A DNA stretch of 25,331 nt, taken from positions 1 through 25,331 of the forward strand of contig JAIXRB010000123.1 in assembly GCA_027485405.1 (NCBI GenBank), given 5' to 3'. The notes under the pieces were generated by a model that did not search any database, was not told where the DNA came from, and saw only the letters and a list, made by a program, of their open reading frames with translations. Numbering within the stretch: the stretch's first letter is position 1; each line of letters opens with the position of its first letter. Of the stretch, positions 6,237 to 12,930 are shown piece after piece. This stretch comes from Leptospiraceae bacterium. Its GTDB lineage: Bacteria; Spirochaetota; Leptospiria; Leptospirales; Leptospiraceae. The position numbers were made by a program, and so were the translations under genes.

Positions 6237-6966
6237 CGTATCCTGCTTTATTTTACTTTGCATCATTGGGCTTGTCTATTTCCTTTTTTTAAAAAAACAA
6301 AAGGCTGAAGAAATCTCAATGGAGGATATCCATCCTCCCGAAATCGATGTTGAGTGGACTGCCCTGCAATCCAAACCAGAGCTTCTAGATGCCAGAGAAT
6401 ACCCAGAAGATTTACCTGGTTTCTTGGAGCAATTGTTGACTCAAGAATCGATTCTCTTCAATGGAAATAGAGAAAAGACCTACGAATCGCTTCAGAACCA
6501 ATTCCCTGGCGAACCTGGGCGGGTGCTTTTCGCTGTCTTTCTTTCCTATGCACATTTACGCGAAGAAGAAAAAGTTTGGGAAAAAAACTCTGATCTGTCC
6601 CCTTGGGAGCGAGAACTAAAACGAGAAAGCTTCCAAAAAAACCATTTTAGCAAGGCCCTAAAGGAGAAAATCTTCCCATGGAGCCCGGTTCGAGCACAGA
6701 GAAACTTGGTATGGTTTCTGGAAGACTATGTGGCAAAAAACCCTTATAGTCTCTCCAAAGAACGATGGCGTGCCGTCCAGCAGACTCGCAATGAATTGTT
6801 GGGTGACCGAGTCCGAGAATCTCTGCCTTCAGAGACGGATTCATGGCGATTTGGTATTCTTAAGTTAGTTTACGCAAGGGAAATTGAGCAAATGTCGGAA
6901 ACAGAAAAGCAAGCCTATTTTGCCAAACTGCGAGAACGAACGCAAGATATGGATTTTTGGAATTGA
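6208..6966 (+). CDS. Membrane-anchored helical protein, unknown function
   Basis: A 252-residue protein with one N-terminal membrane segment (about residues 6-28, LLAIIVSCFILLCIIGLVYFLF) followed by KKQK. A charged, mostly helical domain outside the membrane makes up the rest. ATG 6208 is chosen because GAGG lies at 6198-6201 and the anchor follows directly. The frame is open further upstream to 5986, but that part is antisense to the lipoprotein gene and has no features. The topology (short anchor plus long helical periplasmic domain) recalls lipase chaperones, but I cannot see that family's signature motif and do not assign it. Its start overlaps the divergent lipoprotein gene by 29 bases, and the LpoB-like gene follows 34 bases after its stop. 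Confidence 0.72.
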   Translation: MANKRLLAIIVSCFILLCIIGLVYFLFLKKQKAEEISMEDIHPPEIDVEWTALQSKPELLDAREYPEDLPGFLEQLLTQESILFNGNREKTYESLQNQFPGEPGRVLFAVFLSYAHLREEEKVWEKNSDLSPWERELKRESFQKNHFSKALKEKIFPWSPVRAQRNLVWFLEDYVAKNPYSLSKERWRAVQQTRNELLGDRVRESLPSETDSWRFGILKLVYAREIEQMSETEKQAYFAKLRERTQDMDFWN

Positions 6967-7000
6967 CAAATCCTTTCTTTCACATAGTTTTTTGTATGTT

Positions 7001-7579
7001 ATGTTCAAAATTCTAACCCTGATTGTTTCACTTTTTTTTCTCTCTACCTGTTCTTCGGGTGCTAAACGACTAGACCTTTCTGCGGACATGGTGTCCGACT
7101 CGGGAGGACTCACTAGCCAAGAACTTCAAATCTCTGCCGAAAAACTAGCAGATGAAATTGGAAAATTCTTCAAAGAAAATCCTCGAGATGAAGGCATTTT
7201 CGTGGCACACTTCCCAACGAAGAACGACACCTCCGAACAAATCCAAACCGAATTATTCGACAACGCCTTTGTTTCCAAACTAATCAAAAATAAGATCTTT
7301 ACAGTCCGAACCAAGACAAGAGAACAGTCGCTAAACGAAATTCAGTTCAGCCTTTCGGGCATGACTTCTAATCGACTTTCCGTTGGAAAATTAAAATCCC
7401 CAAACTTTTTTGTGCGTTGTGAGATCAATGAAAACCTTTTCACCGCTGATGGAGAAAAAATCGTGGAACAGTCGATTAACATAGAGCTTGTAGAGGTCGA
7501 AACTACGATTGCCGTTTGGAGTGAAAAAGTTTCATACCGAAAGAAGGCAGTGAGAGGCAACAAGGGAGTCTCTTGGTAA
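7001..7579 (+). CDS. LpoB-like lipoprotein, probable penicillin-binding protein activator
   Basis: A 192-residue lipoprotein. The signal peptide MFKILTLIVSLFFLSTC has its lipobox Cys at 17. The mature domain follows the LpoB/COG3417 pattern: a helix before EGIFVAHFPTKNDTSEQI, an FTVRTKTREQSLNEIQFSLSG segment, LKSPNFFVRCEI, then the closing strands INIELVEVETTIAVWSEKVSYRKK. In Enterobacteria, LpoB sits in the outer membrane and stimulates the peptidoglycan synthase PBP1B. ATG 7001 is chosen because the signal peptide starts there; the open frame continues upstream to 6884 inside the previous gene. TTGACA at 6963-6968 overlaps the previous stop and may belong to a promoter, though its -10 (TAGTTT) is poor. 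The COG3014-like gene follows after 33 bases. Confidence 0.75.
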   Translation: MFKILTLIVSLFFLSTCSSGAKRLDLSADMVSDSGGLTSQELQISAEKLADEIGKFFKENPRDEGIFVAHFPTKNDTSEQIQTELFDNAFVSKLIKNKIFTVRTKTREQSLNEIQFSLSGMTSNRLSVGKLKSPNFFVRCEINENLFTADGEKIVEQSINIELVEVETTIAVWSEKVSYRKKAVRGNKGVSW

Positions 7580-7612
7580 CAGATCCTCATTTTGTTTTTA
7601 AACATATAATCT

Positions 7613-9037
7613 GTGAAAACTAAGTGCGCTAGATTCGCTTTATCGTTCGGTTTGGCAAGTATCTTAGCTTGTGCCAGTGACTATTCAAAGTTAATTGAAA
7701 GCACTGAACGAGCCTACTACAACCAAGACTACAACACAGCTGTCCCTAAAATCCGAGGTCTTTACGAAGATTCTGATTCGAAAGACCGTCTCCTCTTTTT
7801 AATGGAAGCTGGAATGATCTTCCATACCAAGGGAGATTATGCAACTTCCAACAAAGTATTCAAAGAGGCAGAAGACATTTCCGAAAACATAAAGACTAGT
7901 GTGACTAAGTCAGGTTTGTCTTTCATTCTCTCGGACAATGAATCCAATTATACAGGCGAAGACTTTGAAAGAGTGATGATCAAGTATTTTATAGCTATCA
8001 ACTATTTGATGCTTGGTGATCTGGAAACCGCAAAGATTTATTTTAGAAGGTTGGATTTTGAACTCAAAGAAATGAAATTTTTGGCGGCAGATTATCGTCA
8101 AAACAACGCGGCAAGAGTTTTGGACGCTTACGTATCTGAGAACTTAAACCGGTTCAACGATGCTCGAGTTCAATACAAAAACCTTGAGCAACTTTTACAA
8201 AACAATCAAAATCTAGCGGGAGATCGATTCGTACTTGCCCAAAAAGAATCAGACTCTAAAGACCTTGCAAAATACGCATCTGGTGCCAGGACAATCCAAG
8301 CATTTAGCAGAAGTATGGAACGGCAAACCTATTCCCCTCAATCACGACTTTCTGAAGTTATTATCATCCATGAAGCTGGTAAGTCCGCCATCAAAGAATC
8401 CCGTGGTCGTCTTTTGGACGATCAGTACTTTGCCTTAGCTTTACGTAGCGCGATTGAGATAGCCATTCGAACGGAAGGAGCGGGGGCTAGTGTTTCGGGA
8501 GTTCTTGCTACTCTAAGCACAGCTGAGAATCCGATTCCCATTTACAAAGAACGAGAGAGCGCAAATGCGACTCTTCGTCACTACTATATCAATGGAGTCG
8601 ATCTTGGAACAGGCGAGTTGCTAAACAACTACTCTGACACAGCAATGCAAAACTTCAATGAAAACTATCGGACACTTATTACAAAGAATGTATCGTCTCT
8701 CGCTTTAAAGATTATCGCGGCAACAATCGCTTCGGAAGCCGCCGCAAAAGCAATTGAATCACAACTCAACCAAAAACAGCAAAACGATCTAGTTTCAGCC
8801 TTAATCCGTTTGGCGGCTGGAGCTGTAGCTGGTCTAGCCACTGCGCAAACAATTTCACCAGACTTACGTTGTTGGAGAACTATTCCAGCAAACTTTCAAG
8901 TAAAACGAATTTTCTTAGAACCAGGGGAATACACTTTCTCAGTCAATGCACCCAATGCAATTTCAACAGCTCCCAAAACTCTAAAAGTAGAAGAAGGCAA
9001 ACCCCTCTTCTTATCTTTTAGAACTTACCAAAACTAA
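7613..9037 (+). CDS. COG3014-like repeat-containing lipoprotein
   Basis: A 474-residue lipoprotein. The signal peptide ends in SILAC (C20). Residues about 25-200 are helical and TPR-like (YNQDYNTAVPKI, FHTKGDYATSNKVFKEAEDI, YLMLGDLETAKIYFRRL). The middle holds a structured domain with VIIIHEAGKSAIKESR. A C-terminal alanine-rich helix region (IAATIASEAAAKAIE, LAAGAVAGLATAQT) precedes a beta end with WRTIPANFQVKRIFLEPGEYTF. This order matches the COG3014 family as I remember it, often encoded next to LpoB-like genes, which supports the pairing here. The start is GTG 7613, with no Shine-Dalgarno; a TATAAT at 7605-7610 is too close to the start to act as its promoter. The stop overlaps the convergent ftsZ stop by four bases. 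Confidence 0.8.
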   Translation: MKTKCARFALSFGLASILACASDYSKLIESTERAYYNQDYNTAVPKIRGLYEDSDSKDRLLFLMEAGMIFHTKGDYATSNKVFKEAEDISENIKTSVTKSGLSFILSDNESNYTGEDFERVMIKYFIAINYLMLGDLETAKIYFRRLDFELKEMKFLAADYRQNNAARVLDAYVSENLNRFNDARVQYKNLEQLLQNNQNLAGDRFVLAQKESDSKDLAKYASGARTIQAFSRSMERQTYSPQSRLSEVIIIHEAGKSAIKESRGRLLDDQYFALALRSAIEIAIRTEGAGASVSGVLATLSTAENPIPIYKERESANATLRHYYINGVDLGTGELLNNYSDTAMQNFNENYRTLITKNVSSLALKIIAATIASEAAAKAIESQLNQKQQNDLVSALIRLAAGAVAGLATAQTISPDLRCWRTIPANFQVKRIFLEPGEYTFSVNAPNAISTAPKTLKVEEGKPLFLSFRTYQN

Positions 9038-10248
9038 TAGCCGTTTTCTTGCTTCTTTCGTAAGAAGGTTGGAATGTCGTAATCTTCGCCATATTGAGTG
9101 TTTGCGCTTCCCGTCTGTCGGGCATTTCGCAAAGACCGATTGGGGAAAGATTCAGGTGTAGCAGGAGTAAACTCAGGAATCCGAATCTCTGCCTTTGGCT
9201 TTTCTGGCTTTCGCACAAATACAGATCCCAGGGGAACTGTCTCTTCTAGAGGCAAAGACTTTTCAATGGATTTAGGATTCTTTTGGAAACCACGTTTCAC
9301 AAAACCAGTAGCTATCACTGTAACTCGGATTCGATCACCAAGTTGGCTGTCTTCATTTAAACCTATGATGATATTTGCATCTGGATCAGCTTGTGAAGTA
9401 ATGATTTGGGAGACTTCGTTCCATTCATGAATCGTTAGATCACTCCCTCCGGAAACATTGATAAGAAGTGCCTTGGCTCCTTGGATTGATGAATCTTCCA
9501 AAAGAGTATTATTGATTGCTTGCTCTACCGCTTCGGCAACTCGAGTTTCCCCTCTGCCTTCTCCAACTCCCAAAATTGCATCACCAGTGTCTTTCATAAT
9601 GGTTCTGACATCTGCAAAATCCACGTTGATGATTCCAGGATGATTTACAATATCACTGATTCCTTTGACACCGTTTAGCAAGATATCATCGATGACTCTA
9701 AATGCTTGGTCAATCGGTGTATTGCGATCTACGACTTGAAAAATAGAATCATTTCTGATGGTAATCAATGTATCTACATTTTTGCGAAGTTCAGCCATTC
9801 CTTGCATAGCAAGATCGGCTCTTCTTTTTCCTTCAAAAGAAAAAGGAACTGTTACGACACCAACCACCAAACACTTCATTTCCTTTGCAATGGCGGCAAT
9901 TACAGGTGCGGCTCCCGTTCCTGTTCCGCCTCCCATCCCAGCAGTGATAAAGACCATATCTGCACCTTTCAGTGCATTTGAAATTCGATCCTTGTCTTCT
10001 ACTGCCGCTTTTTGGCCCAAATCAGGATCACCACCGGCTCCCATTCCTCTTGTAACCTTTGTTCCAAGTTGGATTTTCGATTCGACAGGCGATTTCATTA
10101 GAACTTGTTCGTCGGTGTTCATCACGATAAAATCAACACCTTTCATTCGAGAATTGATCATTCGCGTCACAGCATTCATTCCGCCACCACCAACTCCGAC
10201 GACTTTGATAACGGCAGGGCTTGTTTTTTCTTCTTCTAAATAGAGCAT
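9034..10248 (-). CDS. ftsZ: Cell division protein FtsZ
   Basis: A 404-residue tubulin homologue that polymerises with GTP to form the division ring in the cytoplasm. The N-terminal GTPase domain has VVGVGGGGMNAV (17-27), the tubulin signature GGGTGTG (106-112), and the T7 loop NVDFADV (about 208-214). After about residue 320 a charged linker rich in Pro and Glu leads to the conserved C-terminal peptide DYDIPTFLRKK, which binds FtsA. Length is typical. The ribosome binding site GAGGAAAG overlaps the ftsA stop (TGA at 10259-10261), so translation is probably coupled. The stop overlaps the stop of the convergent lipoprotein gene by four bases, and no terminator is visible between them. Confidence 0.98.
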   Translation of the reverse strand: MLYLEEEKTSPAVIKVVGVGGGGMNAVTRMINSRMKGVDFIVMNTDEQVLMKSPVESKIQLGTKVTRGMGAGGDPDLGQKAAVEDKDRISNALKGADMVFITAGMGGGTGTGAAPVIAAIAKEMKCLVVGVVTVPFSFEGKRRADLAMQGMAELRKNVDTLITIRNDSIFQVVDRNTPIDQAFRVIDDILLNGVKGISDIVNHPGIINVDFADVRTIMKDTGDAILGVGEGRGETRVAEAVEQAINNTLLEDSSIQGAKALLINVSGGSDLTIHEWNEVSQIITSQADPDANIIIGLNEDSQLGDRIRVTVIATGFVKRGFQKNPKSIEKSLPLEETVPLGSVFVRKPEKPKAEIRIPEFTPATPESFPNRSLRNARQTGSANTQYGEDYDIPTFLRKKQENGY

Positions 10249-10258
10249 ATAGCTTTCC

Positions 10259-11494
10259 TCATAAATGTTCTTCCATCCAACGACGAACCTTCTTCACCCA
10301 ACTTTCTTGCTCCGCCCCTAGTCTTACATTTCTCTGTTCTAGGTTTTGGAGTTTTGATACATATTTAATTAAACCGACGGCAGTAGCATATTCCGGGCTT
10401 GAGACTTTATCGGTAAGCCCGGTCAATCCAGCTGGTTTAGCACGACCAACCGACAATCCCAAAACTTCTTCGGCTAACTGATCAATCCCTGGAATGAGAG
10501 AAGTTCCACCTGTTAAAATGACTCCTCCAGCTAAAGAGGATTTGTATCCCGATCGAGACAATTCTTGCGAAACAAAGTCTAAGATCTCTCTAACTCTGGG
10601 TTCCATGATTTCAACTAGTTCTTGTCTGGGAATGGGCTGTCTGGCAGGTCTACCTGGGATTGCAGGAATTTCGATTTTCTCTGTGGGATCAAATCCAGTT
10701 CCTTGAGTATGTCCGTATCGTTTTTTAACTAGTTCTGCGGTTTCTATACTAGTTTGGAGTCCGATCGATATATCTCGCGTTATATCAAACCCACCATAGG
10801 GAATCACCGAGCTAAACGCGATTCCCCCATCTATGTAAACTATAATGTCTGAAACTCCAGCTCCAATATCAATCACAGCCGTTCCAAGGTCTTTTTCCTC
10901 AGAGGTTAAAATGGCTTCAGAGCTTGCCAATGAAGACAAAACCCGATCCAATTGGGTCAAACCAGCTTGCTCTACGCAACGATCAATATTATTGAGTGCA
11001 GTGTTTCCACAAGTGACTATATGCACTTCTGCTTCTAGTCGAACTCCATTCATTCCGATTGGGTCTTTTAAGTTGGATTGATCATCCACTTTAAATTCTT
11101 TAGTCAAAACATGAATCACTTGCTGTTCGTTTGGAACATGAACGGATTGAGCGGCTTCAACAACTCGCATCACGTCAGTTTCGCTTACTATTCTTTCTCT
11201 ATTAGTAACTGCGATGATTCCTCTTTCATTGAAGCCTCGGACAGATCGTCCAGAAATGTTGACTACGACGGCGTTTACCTCTTGGCCAGCCATCAGCTCG
11301 GCATCTCCAAAAGCTTCAATAATTGCCTTCGTTGTAGTTTCTAAATTAACTATTGCTCCGTTTTTGATTCCAGTTGAAGGGAAAGAGCCAGTTCCAATGA
11401 TTTCAATTTCAAACTCGTTTGCCAATCTTCCAATGACAACTTTAACGAGGGAACTACCTAAATCTAATGCTGTTACAATCGGTGCTTCTTCCAT
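10259..11494 (-). CDS. ftsA: Cell division protein FtsA
   Basis: A 411-residue actin-like ATPase that anchors FtsZ filaments to the inner membrane. Visible motifs: phosphate-1 loop TALDLGSSLVKVVIG near the N-terminus, phosphate-2 VIDIGAGVSDIIVY, adenosine loop GGVILTGGTSLIPG, and the C-terminal amphipathic helix SWVKKVRRWMEEHL for membrane binding. The start ATG at 11494 lies one base after the ftsQ stop and begins MEEAPIVTALDLG, close to other FtsA proteins. The frame extends to 11569 inside ftsQ, and an in-frame ATG at 11512 sits right after GGAGAGG. An N-terminus six residues longer is therefore possible. Confidence 0.96.
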   Translation of the reverse strand: MEEAPIVTALDLGSSLVKVVIGRLANEFEIEIIGTGSFPSTGIKNGAIVNLETTTKAIIEAFGDAELMAGQEVNAVVVNISGRSVRGFNERGIIAVTNRERIVSETDVMRVVEAAQSVHVPNEQQVIHVLTKEFKVDDQSNLKDPIGMNGVRLEAEVHIVTCGNTALNNIDRCVEQAGLTQLDRVLSSLASSEAILTSEEKDLGTAVIDIGAGVSDIIVYIDGGIAFSSVIPYGGFDITRDISIGLQTSIETAELVKKRYGHTQGTGFDPTEKIEIPAIPGRPARQPIPRQELVEIMEPRVREILDFVSQELSRSGYKSSLAGGVILTGGTSLIPGIDQLAEEVLGLSVGRAKPAGLTGLTDKVSSPEYATAVGLIKYVSKLQNLEQRNVRLGAEQESWVKKVRRWMEEHL

Positions 11495-11495
11495 A

Positions 11496-12239
11496 TTAGT
11501 GGTAAACTGCATCCTCTCCACGTAAGTCGATTTCAGAAGCTTTTGTGCCTTGGTTTTCAAGGAAGGCAAAAGTAGCGTAGAGTTTTCGGAATTGAAGCAT
11601 ACTTAACTTATCACCTAGGTATATCTTCGAACGAAACGGGGATTTTGAGTACAAAAGAAATTCTCCGTCATTTTGGATCGAAAGCTCCGAAAGCCTCTGT
11701 TTTAATTCCGGAAATGCCTGGAAAGCACTCCGCATTTCTAAAGTTATGTCCGAGATCAAAGTTCCTGTGACTTTTCCTTCTGCGATGATAAAATTACCAG
11801 AAAGAACTAAAATCCCTGATTGTCTGACTTGGTTTTTAGAGATGATTCCGAATTCCTCATCCATTTCATACAGATCTCGCCCAATATGCAGAATGAATTC
11901 GGCTTTTTTTTCCTGGATCTGAACCAATAGCAATCCCTCTCGAGTTCTAGTCACTTTTGCGGTTCGGATGCGAGGGTTGGCAAGCAAACTCTTCTCCCAA
12001 GTTTTCCAAGAGGATTCGATTGTTGCCAAAGAGCCTGGTTCTACGCCCAAACCGTCCAGGATTTCCTGAGTGGAAAGGATAGATAAGCCCTCTATGACCA
12101 GCTTTTCTATCGGTTTTGAGGAAAAAGTCCAAACGAGAGCAAAGGCTATCGATAGAACTAAGGTTCCCGCTAACAAAAATAGACCTAGAGCCCGCGGACT
12201 GGGTCTTTTTTCCTCTTCTTCCCCCTCATTGTCAACCAT
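11496..12239 (-). CDS. ftsQ: Cell division protein FtsQ/DivIB
   Basis: A 247-residue bitopic inner-membrane protein. An acidic cytoplasmic N-terminus (MVDNEGEEEEKRPSPRA) precedes one membrane helix (about 17-40, LGLFLLAGTLVLSIAFALVW). Then comes a POTRA domain (IEKLVIEGLSILSTQEILDGLG to VTRTREGLLLVQIQEKKAEF) and the FtsQ beta domain, ending in LRGEDAVYH. FtsQ links early and late divisome proteins. The length and the position before ftsA support the call. There is no Shine-Dalgarno; a promoter 8 bases upstream would make a nearly leaderless message. No mur or ddl gene precedes it, so the usual dcw cluster is reduced to the last three genes here. Confidence 0.92.
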   Translation of the reverse strand: MVDNEGEEEEKRPSPRALGLFLLAGTLVLSIAFALVWTFSSKPIEKLVIEGLSILSTQEILDGLGVEPGSLATIESSWKTWEKSLLANPRIRTAKVTRTREGLLLVQIQEKKAEFILHIGRDLYEMDEEFGIISKNQVRQSGILVLSGNFIIAEGKVTGTLISDITLEMRSAFQAFPELKQRLSELSIQNDGEFLLYSKSPFRSKIYLGDKLSMLQFRKLYATFAFLENQGTKASEIDLRGEDAVYH

Positions 12240-12247
12240 ATAATGAA

Positions 12248-12277
12248 ATTATGTCTCATAAATCACTGGGAGGCCAA
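12248..12277 (-). promoter_or_regulatory. Candidate promoter of ftsQ-ftsA-ftsZ
   Basis: On the minus strand, TTGGCC (12277-12272, four of six), 18 bases, CATAAT (12253-12248, five of six), then 8 bases to the ftsQ ATG. It lies between the terminator of the upstream gene and ftsQ, where a promoter is needed. The predicted start near 12241 leaves almost no leader. Confidence 0.45.
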
Positions 12278-12290
12278 TCTGTCTAGGCAT

Positions 12291-12319
12291 AAAAAAAGCC
12301 GGAGGGTTGCCCCGGCTTT
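12291..12319 (-). terminator. Rho-independent terminator of the gene at 12340-12702
   Basis: Read on the minus strand, AAAGCCGG (12319-12312) pairs with CCGGCTTT (12302-12295) around a short loop that can itself form extra GG/CC pairs, followed by a run of seven T (12297-12291). It lies 20 bases after the stop of the small exported protein gene and separates it from ftsQ. It is the clearest intrinsic terminator in the window. Confidence 0.88.
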
Positions 12320-12339
12320 GCAATTTACTGAAAAATCGT

Positions 12340-12702
12340 TTAGTTATGAGCTAATTCATTGGAAGAAATTAGAGATTGAGAAACTCTTTTGTATTTTTGA
12401 GCTTCTTTTTCCAATTCTTCCGCCAATCTCAAAAATTCTTTCTTCTGTTGGATTTGAGAAATTGCCTTTCCACCGTAAGCTAAACCAGCCTTTCCTCGGT
12501 AGGAAGTCGCTAGTTCTAACTTTTCCTTAGCTACATTGGCAAGGTATTCTGAAACAGCTGTTTTTTGAGCTGGAGTGGAAGCTTGTTCGATCACTGCCGC
12601 TTCTAAAAGCTCTAGACGGTCCGAATTGTCTATAGCTGAGACTTGCGATGTCGCAATTGCGAAGATGGCAAGCGAAGAAGCGAGGATTGTTTTGGTTTTC
12701 AT
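12340..12702 (-). CDS. Small exported helical protein, unknown function
   Basis: A 120-residue protein that I do not recognise. The N-terminus is a Sec signal peptide (MKTKTILASSLAIFAIATSQVSA) with a likely signal peptidase I site after VSA, leaving about 97 periplasmic residues. The mature part is almost entirely helical and Lys/Glu/Ala-rich (LELLEAAVIEQA, FLRLAEELEKEAQKYKRV). The start is firm: AAGGAG lies seven bases before the ATG. It is a single-gene unit with its own terminator (12291-12319) and a hairpin in its 5' leader (12724-12738). The strong ribosome site and terminator suggest good expression. Confidence 0.8.
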   Translation of the reverse strand: MKTKTILASSLAIFAIATSQVSAIDNSDRLELLEAAVIEQASTPAQKTAVSEYLANVAKEKLELATSYRGKAGLAYGGKAISQIQQKKEFLRLAEELEKEAQKYKRVSQSLISSNELAHN

Positions 12703-12930
12703 GGTAAACTCCTTTTTGTCGTTAGGGATTCTCTCCCTGTTTCCATTAGATATATTGTAGTCATCTTTCGTGATTAATTTCTATCATATTTTCATAAATA
12801 TCTTCATTTTTGCTGATTTTTTGTTCCTCAATAAGGAAGAAGCCCTAAAATCTCGGTAAAAATCCCTACCTTATGATTATTTTTAATCAATTCGCTATCT
12901 TAAGAAAATCCTTTTGGTTTTTTCCTGGTA
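12703..12930. other. Divergent intergenic region with leader hairpin and palindrome
   Basis: This gap of 228 bases separates the small exported protein gene (minus) from acetoacetyl-CoA synthetase (plus). AGGGA-TTCTC-TCCCT (12724-12738) would form a hairpin in the 5' leader of the minus gene, about 20 bases upstream of its start. A weak minus-strand -10 such as TATATC or TACAAT lies around 12750-12757. TGATTA-TTTT-TAATCA (12874-12889) is a 16-bp palindrome upstream of the synthetase and could be an operator. No small gene or RNA gene was recognised. Confidence 0.4.

Noticed and set aside
6884..7000. Longer N-terminus for the LpoB-like lipoprotein
   Set aside because: It would overlap the previous gene and place 39 residues before a perfect lipoprotein signal peptide.
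7605..7610. Perfect TATAAT before the COG3014-like gene
   Set aside because: It ends two bases before the GTG and has no -35 at 16-18 bases, so a transcript from it would lack the start codon.
9758..10243. Long open frame (161 codons) on the plus strand inside ftsZ
   Set aside because: It is exactly antisense to the conserved FtsZ GTPase domain, has no ribosome site, and its composition reflects the FtsZ codons.
11214..11525. Open frame of 103 codons antisense to ftsA
   Set aside because: It lies fully within the conserved ftsA coding region and shows no recognisable protein feature or start signal.
12243..12530. Open frame of 95 codons running over the terminator and the small exported gene
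   Set aside because: It crosses a clear intrinsic terminator and is antisense to a gene with signal peptide and Shine-Dalgarno.
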